Of a stretch of DNA of 40,729 bases, positions 7,918 to 17,489 are shown piece by piece; the first letter of the stretch is position 1; each line of letters begins with the position of its first letter. The notes under the pieces were generated by a model. It did no database searches, was not told the origin of the DNA, and worked only from the letters and a program-made list of their open reading frames with translations. Made by a program: the position numbers and the translations under genes. Where the stretch lies: the NCBI GenBank assembly GCA_045605385.1, contig JAZUPW010000034.1, positions 1 to 40,729 of the forward strand, in the 5' to 3' direction. Source of the stretch: SIG607 sp045605385 (lineage in GTDB: Bacteria > Bacillota > Clostridia > Oscillospirales > Acutalibacteraceae).

Positions 7918-8835
7918 TTACTTAAAATATTCGTTTGTTATATGCTTAGTAACGGCGCCTAACAGTTCAATAGCCTGAGGCCATACGGGTTGCGGGAATG
8001 TGTGCCAAGCATTATGGGTTTCAAAGTTAATTGTGCCCTCATAGCCAACACTCTTTAAAGTTTTTAAAATCTTTTCAAAATCGCTTACACCAAGGTAGGG
8101 TATTGTGTGGGTGTCTTTAATACCGTCTACATCGTGAATATGAACCGTTTTTATTCTTTTTCCAAGAATATTTATACCCTTTACAATATCCATACTGCAA
8201 AGCACGGCATGGCCTGTATCTAAGCAGAAGCCGAAAAGTTCTTCCCCTGCTATTTTATTAAGTTCATCTACGTATTCGGCAGCCTCATTAGGATCTGCGC
8301 AAATGGCATTATAAATTTTAAAATCGCCTTTGCGAACCCACATATTTTCAAGACACGCTACAACGTTATACTTTTTAAGTTCGGGTATAAGTGAAGAATA
8401 GAAATCTATATTTATCTTTTTTTCCTCTTCCGGTTGCAAAGGATTATCGTAGTTTCCGAAAACGGGATGAATAACAAGATATTTACAACCAAGCCTTGCA
8501 GTAAGTTCAATAATCTTTTTATGAACGGTAACAAGATAATCGTTAAACTCTTTACTGCCATTTGTTAAAAGGGTGCTGAAAGGAGCGTGCGCTTGTCCTA
8601 CAACAAGTCCTGCTTTATCTATTTCCGCCTTTATTGCATCTATGTGGGCATATATTTCTTCATCGCTTTTAGCAAAGAAACTGCTTTTTTGCTGTTGACT
8701 TATATCCCAACCAACGTAATACTCAAACCAAGAAAAATCCAATGCTTTGAATCCCGCTTTTGCAAGAATAGGCAAATAATACTGCGCTTTTTCTGCAGTT
8801 GTTGTAAAAATATCACTTACGCAACTTAAAACCAT
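7918..8835 (-). CDS. Sugar phosphate isomerase/epimerase-family TIM barrel
   Basis: A 305-residue protein of the xylose-isomerase-like/AP-endonuclease-2 TIM-barrel family, which includes sugar epimerases and inosose dehydratases. Visible strand ends with metal- or substrate-binding residues: GFKALDFSWFEY, GQAHAPF, LVIHPVFGN, ACLENMW, GFCLDTGHA, KTVHIHDVDG and GTINFETHN. The Glu, Asp, His and Glu positions fit a divalent-metal site. The substrate is unknown. It begins 13 bases after the addA stop, so it is probably the third gene of the addBA operon, an arrangement with no obvious functional link. Ribosome site AAAGGGT precedes the ATG. Confidence 0.8.
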   Translation of the reverse strand: MVLSCVSDIFTTTAEKAQYYLPILAKAGFKALDFSWFEYYVGWDISQQQKSSFFAKSDEEIYAHIDAIKAEIDKAGLVVGQAHAPFSTLLTNGSKEFNDYLVTVHKKIIELTARLGCKYLVIHPVFGNYDNPLQPEEEKKINIDFYSSLIPELKKYNVVACLENMWVRKGDFKIYNAICADPNEAAEYVDELNKIAGEELFGFCLDTGHAVLCSMDIVKGINILGKRIKTVHIHDVDGIKDTHTIPYLGVSDFEKILKTLKSVGYEGTINFETHNAWHTFPQPVWPQAIELLGAVTKHITNEYFK

Positions 8836-8848
8836 AACAAATACCCTT

Positions 8849-11800
8849 TCAGACAGTAATTTCGCGGTCTAAATGTAAAGAATAAATAATTTTTTCTTTA
8901 ATATCAAGTCCGAAAATCTTTTTACACGCTTCGGCATACACGTCTAACTGCCGCTTATAACGAAGCTTTAATTCTTCATCATTATAAACCTTGTCTGTTT
9001 TAAAGTCAACAATAACAACGCCGTTTCCTTCAATAAATACGCAGTCCATAGCGCCCTGCACCATAACGGTTTCTTCTTTAATATCGTTATCGCAATCTTC
9101 AAAAACAAAACCTGCCTTAAGGGCGGTAACAAACTGCATTTCGCGTTTAAGTGTTCCGCTTGAAGCCATACGGTCAAACAGTTTGCTTTCAAAAAACGCC
9201 TTAATATGTTTTCTATTTACGGCAGAAAACTCTTCTTCGGTTATATACTCCCATTCCTTAAGACGTTCAAGTTCCGCTTCTAAATTCATTTTTGCATTTT
9301 CAAAATTTATAAACTGCATTACTTTATGAGTTGCAGTTCCTTTTTGTGCGGCATTTAAACCGTCTTTAAGCATAAATGAAGGCGTGTTTAAGGTTACTTT
9401 TTCTTCGCCTATATTTGAATGCACCAAAGTTGAAACCGAAGTTTTTGAAGGCAAACTTAAAAGTTTACTGTAAGGATACTCATATTCAAAACGCTTTTTA
9501 AGTTCATTAACTATGGTTTCATTGGGTTCTGCCGCCTCGTTTTCCAACACACTTATATCGGCGGTTTCCACCTGACAAATTTTAAATTCAAGTCTTCCCT
9601 TATCTTCACATTCAGGCATTTCTTCACCCGAAATAACACGTGTAAGCGAAGCGCTTGGATGCAATAGTAACGAAGAAAGTACCCAATCGCCAACACTGTT
9701 TGCCGAAGAAAAACTTTCGTAAGTATCGCCATAGTTTGCAGCATTGTTTTTTAGCGCCGCTTTATTAATTGCTGCATAAGCATCTTTAGCGCTTAACATA
9801 AGTACAAGCCTGTTTTCTGCGCGTGTTAAAGCAACGTAAAAGAGTCTTAATTCTTCGGCAAGCATTTTTTCTTTTGCTTTTATGCTTAAAATTTCTCTTA
9901 CAAGCGAATCGTTTTTGCCTTCATACGAATAATACTTAAAAGAAATTCCGTATTCGCTGTCGAATAACAAGGTACTTCTTACGTCGGCGCTGTTAAAGGA
10001 AGAAGACAAAAATCCAAGAATACATATTGGAAACTGAAGACCTTTTGAATAATGGGCGCTCATAATACGCACGGCATCGTTTGATGCGCCAAGCGTTGCA
10101 GGTTTAATTTTCTTGGCATCTTCACTTTTAAGGAAGTTAAGGAAACCTTCAAGCCCGTCTTTAGCGGTTTTGTCGTAAGATTCCGCCTGACTTAACAACA
10201 GCATAAGGTTAGCGCGTCTAAGTTCACCTTCGCTCATCATAGAAACGGTATTTAAAAAGCCTGTTTTTTCATACAAAACAGATATAAGTTTAGGCAAAGA
10301 ATATAAAACTGTAAGCCTTCTGAAACCGTTTAAAGTATCTACAAGCAATTTTGCCTTTTCATTGTTTGCCGAACTTTTTATAACAGCCGAATAAAATGAA
10401 GAACGTTTATCCTCTACCCTTATTTTTGCAATTTCTTCGGGCGTAAAAGCAAATATGGGCGAAGCCATAACACAAAGAAGATCAATATCTCTTGTGGGGT
10501 TGCTTATTACCGAAAGCAAACTCACCATTATAGCAACTTCGCGGCTTTCAAGAAATTCTTGCTTTGAATAACTAACAGGAATACCGCGTTTTTTTAGTTC
10601 TGCCGCAATTACGGTGCTATCGCCCTTCATTTTACGAAGAATTATTGCAAAATCGCTAAAACGCGCTTTTCGCATTTTTTTAAGGTCTTTATCGTATACC
10701 GCCTCTCCTTCGCCCATAACCGCTTCTATATAATCGGCAATATGACGCGCTGAAGAAACTTTTTCGCCAAGAACTTCATTTGCTTCAACCAAATGCACTT
10801 CAACACCGGGGCGTTCGGTTTGTGTGATTTTTGCCTTGGCAACAAGATGGTCGTCTGCTTCATACTGCATACCGCAGTTTTTTTCGGTCATAAAAAGCGA
10901 AAAGAAGAAATTTGTAAAATCGCATATATCCTTTGCGCTTCTGAAATTGCAATCAAGAATTATCTTTTTGGCGGCATTTTCGGGTGAAAGTGTATAATCC
11001 ACCGCCTCTTTTCTGCGCTTTAAGAAATTATTAGGGTTTGCGCCTCTGAAACCGTAAATACTCTGTTTAACGTCGCCAACCGCAAACAAATGCTTTGAAT
11101 TATCTGAAAGAACGTGGAAAAGCATATTCTGTAAATCGTTAACGTCCTGAAACTCATCTACAAGTATTTCATCAAACGCTTCTATAAGTTCTCTTGAAAA
11201 CGGATTTTCAACCACTTTACCGTCTTTAAGTGTACAAAGAAGTGATAGTGCCTTTTGCTCTACGTCGGCAAAGCCTAATATTGAGCGTTCCTTTAATTCG
11301 TTCTCATATTCTTCTGCATACTGTAAAGTTAGCGAAAGCAAGACTTTTATAAACTTTCCTACTTGGTTATAACCTTTTAAAACGTTTTCTTTAGCGTCAA
11401 AGAAAATTTTAGAAATTGCGCTGAATTTATCAACAACAAAATCTTTAACAGCCTTTACTTTAATTGCAACAAAGTTTTCAGCAGAGCCTTTTACCGAACC
11501 AAAGCGTTCAAATTTAAAATTGTTAACCTTAAAAAACAGTTCATCCCATTCTTTATTTTCAGCGCACTGTTTAATTTTTTGGGCATCGCAAAGCGCCTTA
11601 TTTAAAGCGGAAGCATACGCTTTTAAAACTGCCTCATCTTTTTGCGCATACTTTAAAGCTTCTTCAAGCAAATTACACACTTCACAAAGTTTATTTAAAG
11701 CAATATTAAAGGCTTCGTTTATCCAGAACTCTTTGTTTTCATTATCACAAAGACTTTTTGCATTAAATAGCCAGTCTTTACCAAAAGGCAAGTTTTGTGA

Positions 11801-12343
11801 TTTATCGTAAATTTCGGTTATTTGTGTTGTAAGATTACTTTCATCATAAATACAACCAAAGGCATCAAGAAGTTGTGTAAACTCTTCACTGTTTTCGGCA
11901 AAATTCTTTTGCATTACACGGGCAAGTGCAACCGAAGAAGCAGAAAGTAATTCGCTTTCTTCGGCAATTTTAAAATCGGGATCAACGTCTGCCTTTTCAA
12001 AATTTTCTCTTAAAAGTTCAATACAAAACGAATCTATTGTGCATATTTTAGCGCTTGAAAGCAAAAGTTTTTGTTTTGCCGCGTGCATATCGGCGGGGTT
12101 GTTTTTGCAATATTCACTAAGTCCCTTTTCAAGTCGCGCTCGCATTTCGCCTGCCGCAGCAACCGTAAAGGTAACAACAAGAAGCCTGTCGGCGCTAAGC
12201 GGAGAATCTTCACGGGTAAGTTCGTATATTATTCGTTCTACCAAAACGGCTGTTTTTCCCGAACCTGCCGCAGCAGATACAAGTATACTGCCCTGTTGTT
12301 TTACTGCCGCTTTCTGCGAAGCAGTTAAATCTTCAAACTTCAT
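8849..12343 (-). CDS. addA: ATP-dependent helicase/nuclease subunit AddA
   Basis: A 1164-residue UvrD-like helicase plus RecB-type nuclease that resects double-strand breaks with AddB and generates 3' ends for RecA. Motifs in order: TASQKAAV and Walker A SAAAGSGKTAVLVERI (residues ~8-38), VDEFQDVN (motif II), GDVKQSIYGFRGA (III), CNFRSAKDI (IV), MSAHYSKGLQFPI (V), LRLFYVALTRAENRLVL (VI). The C-terminal nuclease carries VIVDFKTDKV followed by RYKRQLDVYAEA. Length is close to the Bacillus protein (~1230). The start codon shares one base with the addB stop (TAATG), indicating translational coupling. Confidence 0.96.
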   Translation of the reverse strand: MKFEDLTASQKAAVKQQGSILVSAAAGSGKTAVLVERIIYELTREDSPLSADRLLVVTFTVAAAGEMRARLEKGLSEYCKNNPADMHAAKQKLLLSSAKICTIDSFCIELLRENFEKADVDPDFKIAEESELLSASSVALARVMQKNFAENSEEFTQLLDAFGCIYDESNLTTQITEIYDKSQNLPFGKDWLFNAKSLCDNENKEFWINEAFNIALNKLCEVCNLLEEALKYAQKDEAVLKAYASALNKALCDAQKIKQCAENKEWDELFFKVNNFKFERFGSVKGSAENFVAIKVKAVKDFVVDKFSAISKIFFDAKENVLKGYNQVGKFIKVLLSLTLQYAEEYENELKERSILGFADVEQKALSLLCTLKDGKVVENPFSRELIEAFDEILVDEFQDVNDLQNMLFHVLSDNSKHLFAVGDVKQSIYGFRGANPNNFLKRRKEAVDYTLSPENAAKKIILDCNFRSAKDICDFTNFFFSLFMTEKNCGMQYEADDHLVAKAKITQTERPGVEVHLVEANEVLGEKVSSARHIADYIEAVMGEGEAVYDKDLKKMRKARFSDFAIILRKMKGDSTVIAAELKKRGIPVSYSKQEFLESREVAIMVSLLSVISNPTRDIDLLCVMASPIFAFTPEEIAKIRVEDKRSSFYSAVIKSSANNEKAKLLVDTLNGFRRLTVLYSLPKLISVLYEKTGFLNTVSMMSEGELRRANLMLLLSQAESYDKTAKDGLEGFLNFLKSEDAKKIKPATLGASNDAVRIMSAHYSKGLQFPICILGFLSSSFNSADVRSTLLFDSEYGISFKYYSYEGKNDSLVREILSIKAKEKMLAEELRLFYVALTRAENRLVLMLSAKDAYAAINKAALKNNAANYGDTYESFSSANSVGDWVLSSLLLHPSASLTRVISGEEMPECEDKGRLEFKICQVETADISVLENEAAEPNETIVNELKKRFEYEYPYSKLLSLPSKTSVSTLVHSNIGEEKVTLNTPSFMLKDGLNAAQKGTATHKVMQFINFENAKMNLEAELERLKEWEYITEEEFSAVNRKHIKAFFESKLFDRMASSGTLKREMQFVTALKAGFVFEDCDNDIKEETVMVQGAMDCVFIEGNGVVIVDFKTDKVYNDEELKLRYKRQLDVYAEACKKIFGLDIKEKIIYSLHLDREITV

Positions 12344-15300
12344 TATTCTCCACCTCGCATTCTTCTTAAAACTTCGTTATTGTTAAGTTTTTCGGTTACG
12401 TTATGAGGCTTGTCTTCAATTCCGCAAACAGCCTTATAATCGCAATACTTACAGGCATCGGTTGTGCTTGTATCTAACGGGTTAACCGAAATATCGCCCG
12501 AAAGTAACTCTTTACCCATTTGTTTTGCCAATACTTCAATATAATCAAAAACGGTGTCAAAATCTTCGCAAGATATGAAAGAAGTATTGCTTTTTGAAGC
12601 AGTACCGTCTTTATTAATTTTAAAGGCAGGAACAAACTCGCCCTCCATATTACTGTCCATAGCCTTAATTACGTTTACGTCATCACAAAGAAGCCCGTTC
12701 ATAGAAAGACCTTCCCTGTTTATATCAAGTTTAGACGGCAAATAAAGTATTCCTGCAGGTTTTTTACTGTTGTAATTGGAATTACTTCCTCGTATTACGG
12801 CATAAAGATATAAAAGCATTTGCATATTCTGACCGTAAAGTGTATCTGCCATTTTGAAGGTCTTTGCTCCCGTTTTGTAGTCTACAATTCTAACGTAACC
12901 CTCATAGGTGTCTAATCGGTCAATACTGCCGTAAAGGTTAAGTTTGCCTTCACCGAAATCAAAAGTTACAGGTTCAATAACACCATTTGGTGCAATAGAA
13001 AGTTCACAGCATTCAGGTTTAAACTGTCCTTGCGCAAATTCTTTTACCATACGAAGTATAACGTCTATTATTCCGTCTTTAATTTTTTTCACAAGAAAAA
13101 CAAAGCGCGGTGTCATAAGGCTTTCGCTGCCTTTTATTAACGAAAAATACTTATTTGTAAATTCGTTTGTTTCGGCTATTACAGTTTCTTCGCTTACACT
13201 GCCGATATCCTCTTTGTGTCGGTTACAAAACTGTTCAAGAACATAATGCACCAAAGTACCGCGTTGCATAACGTCAAGACTTGCAGGCTGAACTTTTAAA
13301 ACTTTAAGACCATAACGGCAAAAATACATAAAATGACAATGATGATAAGTATCAAAACGCGTTGCCGATGCGCTAATATTTTTCGTGTAAAGTCCTTTTG
13401 CGGTATCACAACTTAAAACTTCACTTCTTTCGGCAATAGGCTTAACAGCAACTTTATACTTATTGTTATACTGTTCTTTACTAAGAACAACATCCTTTAA
13501 TGATGCAGTAAAACTGTTATTTCTTTCAGAAAGCGAACAAAGCAATTCAAATGCCGAAGAATAGGTTTCGGGCAAACAAAAATCGTTATCATTGCTTAAA
13601 GAATAAGAAATCTTAGGCGCTTTTTTAAACAAGCTTTCAAGTTTTTCAAAAAAGGACGAAGGAGATGTTGATTCTGCTTCGCTTGAAGTATTTGTAACAA
13701 GGCAAACACCGTCACTTGCACCGCAGACACAGGAATAAACAAGAAGATTTTCTTCTAAACTTCTGTGAATAGTTTTATCTCTTATTTCAAGTCCTTCAGA
13801 TATAAGTTTTTTACGGTCGTTATTATTAAGCAAACTGTTGTTCTGTTCAATAGCGGGAAAGACTCCCTGATTTGCGCCTAAAATGAAAACATATTTAAAT
13901 CCCGACGGACAAATTCTGTCGGCAGAAGAGAAAGTAACCTGATCAATTAATTGCGGTATTCTGCCTATAAAGGTTGTAGCGCAAGAAATTTCAAAGGCAT
14001 TAATAAAGCCTTCAATTCCAATATTTTCATTTTTAAAGCATTTAACAATGCCTTCAAGCACAGCATTGATTTTTTCTAAACTTTGCCTGAAGACGTCTTT
14101 GTCTTCTGCAGAAATATCACTTGGTAAATCTTTTAAAAAGTCGTTAATAAGTTCATCTGTTTTGCAGTTTTTAAGCAAATTATATATTGCCGCTGACATA
14201 TCAGACACTCCGCCGCAAAACTGTTTTTTAAAGGTATTTACAATATTTACAGCCTTAAAACGAAGTTCATTAATTATTTTTAGTTCATCAACGGACTCAC
14301 TGCCCGAGTTTTCATCTGCCAAGGCAAAACCGTTAGGGTCCATATTCCACACATCGTTCCACTGTGCGCCGTTAATATTCCAAAGATAAACGTAATTTTC
14401 AAGTTTGTTGATATCTTCTTCGCAAAAACCTTCTACCAACTGTGTTTTTAAAAGGTTCAATATATCGCGGCTCGAAAAAGATTTCGAAGCCTTTACAGCC
14501 GAAGAAATTAATCTGTAAACAGGCGAAACCGTAAGGGGAAGTTTTTTATCGAAAAAGCAAGGAACCTCTGCTTTGGAAAACTGATTTTCAATAACCGATT
14601 CATAATCTTCACTATTTCGGGCAATTATTGCAAAATCGCGGTAACGCAAACCTTTTTCTCTTACTAATCGACGTATTTGCAAAGCGGCAAACGCTGCTTC
14701 GTTATTTCTGCCGTCGGCACGGCAAAAAACAATGTTTTCGGTTTCGTTTTCGTAAGTATTTGCATTTTCCAATATAAAACTATTGTGTACAAAATGCATT
14801 TCTTCGCTGTTATATCGGTTTTCTTTAAGAACAATAGGCTCGGCTATTTTTACATTATGTTTTTTTGCAAGTAATAAAGCCTTTTGCAAAGTTTTTCGGG
14901 TGTTATAAAACACGTTAAATTCTTCGCTGTCTAATTTATCGCACACACCTGTAAGCACGGTTTTGTTAGCATCGGTAAGTATTTTTTCAATTATTTTATT
15001 TTGCTGTCCCGTAAAACCGTTAAAACTGTCTATATAAACGTTTTTATTTTTAAAATAATCATTATTAAGTAATTGTCTGTAAAGAACTTCAAGGGTATCA
15101 GCAGGGTCAATAAAACGGCTTTCAATAATTGCGTCGTAAGCCTTCCACACTAAAGATAGTGATAATAATTTGGTTTTAAGCGCACTTTCCCTTAGTCGGT
15201 TTGCAATTTCATCAAGTTGTTCGGGTGTTATTGACGAAACCTTAAATTCACCAATCATATCTACAACTCTTGAAGCAAAAGTTACAGAAGAAAGATATTT

Positions 15301-15618
15301 TTTCCATATAGGTAAAACATCTTTTAAGGACTTTAAAGCACGAACCATAAAAACAATTTTATCGGCATCGCTTAAAACTTCTTTTGAAAATCCGCATTCT
15401 TTTGAAAGGTTTTCTGCAAGAGCGGTAAAACTTATTACCTCAACGTTTTGTGCCAACTTATCTCCCAAAAGTTCTAACACAGCGTTCTCACTTTCAAAAG
15501 ACAACTGTTCGGGCACAAGAAAAACAGCCGTATTACCCTTTAAAGCATCGGCTTTTATCATTTGTAAACAATTATAAGTTTTGCCCGTTTTTGCAGTACC
15601 GTATATCAACTGAAGCAT
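12343..15618 (-). CDS. addB: ATP-dependent nuclease subunit AddB
   Basis: A 1091-residue partner of AddA; it recognises Chi-like sites and degrades the 5' strand. An N-terminal nucleotide loop GTAKTGKT follows the start. The RecB-like nuclease VRIVDYKTGAK followed by QMLLYLYAV lies near residue 940. The four-cysteine iron-sulphur staple is present: one Cys in TYHHCHFMYF before the nuclease and a C-x2-C-x5-C set in CKYCDYKAVC near the end. The start at 15618 is chosen because GAGGGGG lies just upstream; an in-frame ATG at 15633 would overlap that site. First gene of addB-addA-TIM barrel, from the promoter at 15642-15670. Confidence 0.95.
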   Translation of the reverse strand: MLQLIYGTAKTGKTYNCLQMIKADALKGNTAVFLVPEQLSFESENAVLELLGDKLAQNVEVISFTALAENLSKECGFSKEVLSDADKIVFMVRALKSLKDVLPIWKKYLSSVTFASRVVDMIGEFKVSSITPEQLDEIANRLRESALKTKLLSLSLVWKAYDAIIESRFIDPADTLEVLYRQLLNNDYFKNKNVYIDSFNGFTGQQNKIIEKILTDANKTVLTGVCDKLDSEEFNVFYNTRKTLQKALLLAKKHNVKIAEPIVLKENRYNSEEMHFVHNSFILENANTYENETENIVFCRADGRNNEAAFAALQIRRLVREKGLRYRDFAIIARNSEDYESVIENQFSKAEVPCFFDKKLPLTVSPVYRLISSAVKASKSFSSRDILNLLKTQLVEGFCEEDINKLENYVYLWNINGAQWNDVWNMDPNGFALADENSGSESVDELKIINELRFKAVNIVNTFKKQFCGGVSDMSAAIYNLLKNCKTDELINDFLKDLPSDISAEDKDVFRQSLEKINAVLEGIVKCFKNENIGIEGFINAFEISCATTFIGRIPQLIDQVTFSSADRICPSGFKYVFILGANQGVFPAIEQNNSLLNNNDRKKLISEGLEIRDKTIHRSLEENLLVYSCVCGASDGVCLVTNTSSEAESTSPSSFFEKLESLFKKAPKISYSLSNDNDFCLPETYSSAFELLCSLSERNNSFTASLKDVVLSKEQYNNKYKVAVKPIAERSEVLSCDTAKGLYTKNISASATRFDTYHHCHFMYFCRYGLKVLKVQPASLDVMQRGTLVHYVLEQFCNRHKEDIGSVSEETVIAETNEFTNKYFSLIKGSESLMTPRFVFLVKKIKDGIIDVILRMVKEFAQGQFKPECCELSIAPNGVIEPVTFDFGEGKLNLYGSIDRLDTYEGYVRIVDYKTGAKTFKMADTLYGQNMQMLLYLYAVIRGSNSNYNSKKPAGILYLPSKLDINREGLSMNGLLCDDVNVIKAMDSNMEGEFVPAFKINKDGTASKSNTSFISCEDFDTVFDYIEVLAKQMGKELLSGDISVNPLDTSTTDACKYCDYKAVCGIEDKPHNVTEKLNNNEVLRRMRGGE

Positions 15619-15641
15619 TTTATTCCCCCTCATATAAATTT

Positions 15642-15670
15642 ATTTTAACATAAACGCTTTTGTATTTCAA
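15642..15670 (-). promoter_or_regulatory. Promoter of the addBA operon
   Basis: On the minus strand: TTGAAA (15670-15665), 17-base spacer ending TGT, TAAAAT (15647-15642). The addB ATG is 23 bases downstream of the -10. Confidence 0.7.
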
Positions 15671-15680
15671 TTATAATAAA

Positions 15681-15714
15681 AACGGTGTCCCGTTTTTAGT
15701 ACAAGGACACCGTT
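15681..15714 (-). terminator. Terminator after bofA
   Basis: AACGGTGTCC (15681-15690) and GGACACCGTT (15705-15714) form a 10-bp stem with a 14-base loop; read on the minus strand it is followed by TTTATTAT. It overlaps the bofA stop codon and insulates addB. Confidence 0.7.
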
Positions 15715-15976
15715 AAAAAATAAATATTCTGAATATTAGTAACATTAATACTGCAGGAATACCGCCAAAAGACATAACACCTATACTGCTGTAATTAAGC
15801 GGAATATGGAAAGATGTAAAAAACCCCGTAAGTTCTATAACAGCAAACAACCAAAAAGAAAACAATGCATTAATAAAAAAATACTTAAGCGGTTTTCTGC
15901 TTTTTAACAGCAACCGTAAAAAACAAATAAAATAAATAACCAAAAAAGTTATTCCCAAAACTTTAAGAATTTGCAC
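15713..15976 (-). CDS. bofA: BofA-family pro-sigma-K processing inhibitor-like protein
   Basis: An 87-residue membrane protein with a hydrophobic N-terminal helix (residues ~4-24), a second helix (~35-55), and a C-terminal segment IPLNYSSIGVMSFGGIPAVLMLLI matching the BofA signature (IPxN...G.PGV/AxLLLL). In Bacillus, BofA holds the SpoIVFB protease inactive in the outer forespore membrane until sigma-K activation. GTG start behind GGTGATGA. It stands alone between the secG terminator and its own. An M50 protease is encoded 4.4 kb upstream on the same strand, but that protein looks like the housekeeping type. Family assignment rests on the short C-terminal motif. Confidence 0.72.
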   Translation of the reverse strand: MQILKVLGITFLVIYFICFLRLLLKSRKPLKYFFINALFSFWLFAVIELTGFFTSFHIPLNYSSIGVMSFGGIPAVLMLLIFRIFIF

Positions 15977-16023
15977 ACGTCATCACCAAAACAATAATAT
16001 GCAAAAACACTTTACAATATGAA

Positions 16024-16048
16024 AAAAGACCGCGAAACGCGGTCTTTT
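16024..16048. terminator. Terminator after secG
   Basis: AAAAGACCGCG (16024-16034) pairs perfectly with CGCGGTCTTTT (16038-16048) around AAA, directly after the secG stop. Confidence 0.88.
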
Positions 16049-16051
16049 AAA

Positions 16052-16306
16052 TTACTTTGAAAGAAATGTTGCAACAACTGTTGCGGCAATAGCCAAAACG
16101 CCAAAAACAATACCTACAATAACGGTAAGTTTCTTTAACACTGCATCTGCGCGCTTTGCCTGATTCTTAGAAAGAAATGTATCAGCGGCACCGGAAATTG
16201 TACCGTTTATACCGGCACGTCTGCCCTGCTGTAAAAGAACCAATGCAATAATAGCAAGAGCAAGAAGCGCTAAAACAATTCCTAAAATAATTTCTAAAAC
16301 TTTCAC
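16052..16306 (-). CDS. secG: Protein translocase subunit SecG
   Basis: An 84-residue accessory subunit of the SecYEG channel. Two membrane helices (residues ~4-24 and ~60-80) flank the conserved cytosolic loop LLQQGRRAG...GTISGAADTFLSK, whose QxGR.AG and Gly-rich part are the SecG hallmark. GTG start six bases after GGAGGG. It has its own promoter at 16340-16368 and terminator. Confidence 0.93.
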   Translation of the reverse strand: MKVLEIILGIVLALLALAIIALVLLQQGRRAGINGTISGAADTFLSKNQAKRADAVLKKLTVIVGIVFGVLAIAATVVATFLSK

Positions 16307-16339
16307 TTTAAGCCCTCCAATTTTCTGTTTAACAAAGGT

Positions 16340-16368
16340 ATAATATCACATAACCAAAGAAAAATCAA
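16340..16368 (-). promoter_or_regulatory. Promoter of secG
   Basis: On the minus strand: TTGATT (16368-16363), 17-base spacer ending TGA, TATTAT (16345-16340). The -35 box overlaps the stop codon of the gene upstream. Confidence 0.68.
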
Positions 16369-16748
16369 GTGTTTTTGTCGGCGCAACCGCAGCAACTTTC
16401 AAACAGTTTGTTTATATTAAGTTCCTTGTTTTCTTCATTTAATATGAATTTTAGTTTTTTAAACAGTTCTTCGGGCGCATTTTCACCGTAAAAAGCACTG
16501 TTTATATTATTGCAAACCGCCACGTGCAGTGCGCTTCGCAAAATACCGTCGGCAAGAAAAATATCATTTAAAGGTTTTATTTTTTCAATTACAATTTCTT
16601 TTTCATTCATATAAAACAAACAGTATCCGCATACTTTTCCCTTTTCTTTTGCCTCAACTGCAGCCGATTCGCTTGTAAATTCAATACCGTTTGTTTCAAA
16701 AAGAAACGAAACTTTACTATTATCTTTAACAGGTAATACGGTTATCAC
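16365..16748 (-). CDS. Unknown small protein, possibly a reduced acetyltransferase-like fold
   Basis: A 127-residue protein I do not recognise. Its middle (CGYCLFYMNEKEIVIEKIKP, then an Asp/Ala/Gly-containing helix ILRSALHVAVCNN) has the strand-strand-helix rhythm of a GNAT core, but the acetyl-CoA loop (Q/RxxGxG/A) is missing. It ends in a Cys-rich tail, FESCCGCADKNT. GTG start behind GAGAGGA. It begins 3 bases after rluB and is the last gene of the scpAB-rluB operon, so it is probably a housekeeping accessory protein. Confidence 0.6.
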   Translation of the reverse strand: MITVLPVKDNSKVSFLFETNGIEFTSESAAVEAKEKGKVCGYCLFYMNEKEIVIEKIKPLNDIFLADGILRSALHVAVCNNINSAFYGENAPEELFKKLKFILNEENKELNINKLFESCCGCADKNT

Positions 16749-16751
16749 TTT

Positions 16752-17489
16752 TTATTCCTCTCTTTGTGTGCCTATGTTTGTAAGGCGTTTCATTTCTTTT
16801 TCGTTTAAATCGCGCCATTTACCCTGCGGAAGCATACCCAACTTAACACCAGCAATTTCGGTGCGTTTAAGGCGCAGAACGTTAAGTCCCACCGCTTCGC
16901 ACATTTTACGTATTTGCCTGTTTCTGCCTTCGGTAATTATAAAAATAAGAACTGTTCTGTCGGCTTTTCTTTCGGCAACAAAGCAATCACAAGGCAATGT
17001 TTTCTTGCCGTCTATTTCAACGCCAAGGCTAAGTGTAACGGTTTGTTCTTCACTTACGGCGCCGCCTACGGTAACGCGGTAAGTTTTGGTTACATGCTTA
17101 GAAGGATGTGTAAGCGCATTCGAAAACTCGCCGTCGTTGGTCATAAGTAAAAGACCTTCTGAATCCTTATCAAGTCTGCCCACAGGAAAAACACGCACAC
17201 CTACGTCTTTTACAAGGTCGGTAACACATTTCCTGCCTAGTTCATCCGAAACGGTGCTTACAAAACCACGCGGTTTGTGAAGCATAATATAAACCTTTTT
17301 ATTTACCGAAACAACAGTTTTTCCCGAAACGGTAACCTTATCTCTTACGGGGTCAACCTTATCGCCGATAGATGCAATTCTTCCGTTCACTTTTACTTTT
17401 TTATTTTCAATTAATTCTTCGGCTTTTCTTCTTGATGCAACACCACAATCGGCAAGGTGTTTCTGAAGCCTAATTTTGTTATCCTTCAT
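16752..17489 (-). CDS. rluB: 23S rRNA pseudouridine synthase, RluB type
   Basis: A 245-residue enzyme that isomerises a uridine in 23S rRNA. An S4 RNA-binding domain (residues ~4-50, RLQKHLADCGVASRRKAEELI) is followed by the catalytic domain with MLHKPRGFVSTVSDELGR and the active-site loop PVGRLDKDSEGLLLMTND, whose Asp is the nucleophile. TEGRNRQIRKM is the RluB/RsuA C-terminal signature. Its ATG overlaps the carboxypeptidase stop by 4 bases (ATGA). In Bacillus the same gene lies downstream of scpAB-dacB-spmAB. Confidence 0.93.
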   Translation of the reverse strand: MKDNKIRLQKHLADCGVASRRKAEELIENKKVKVNGRIASIGDKVDPVRDKVTVSGKTVVSVNKKVYIMLHKPRGFVSTVSDELGRKCVTDLVKDVGVRVFPVGRLDKDSEGLLLMTNDGEFSNALTHPSKHVTKTYRVTVGGAVSEEQTVTLSLGVEIDGKKTLPCDCFVAERKADRTVLIFIITEGRNRQIRKMCEAVGLNVLRLKRTEIAGVKLGMLPQGKWRDLNEKEMKRLTNIGTQREE

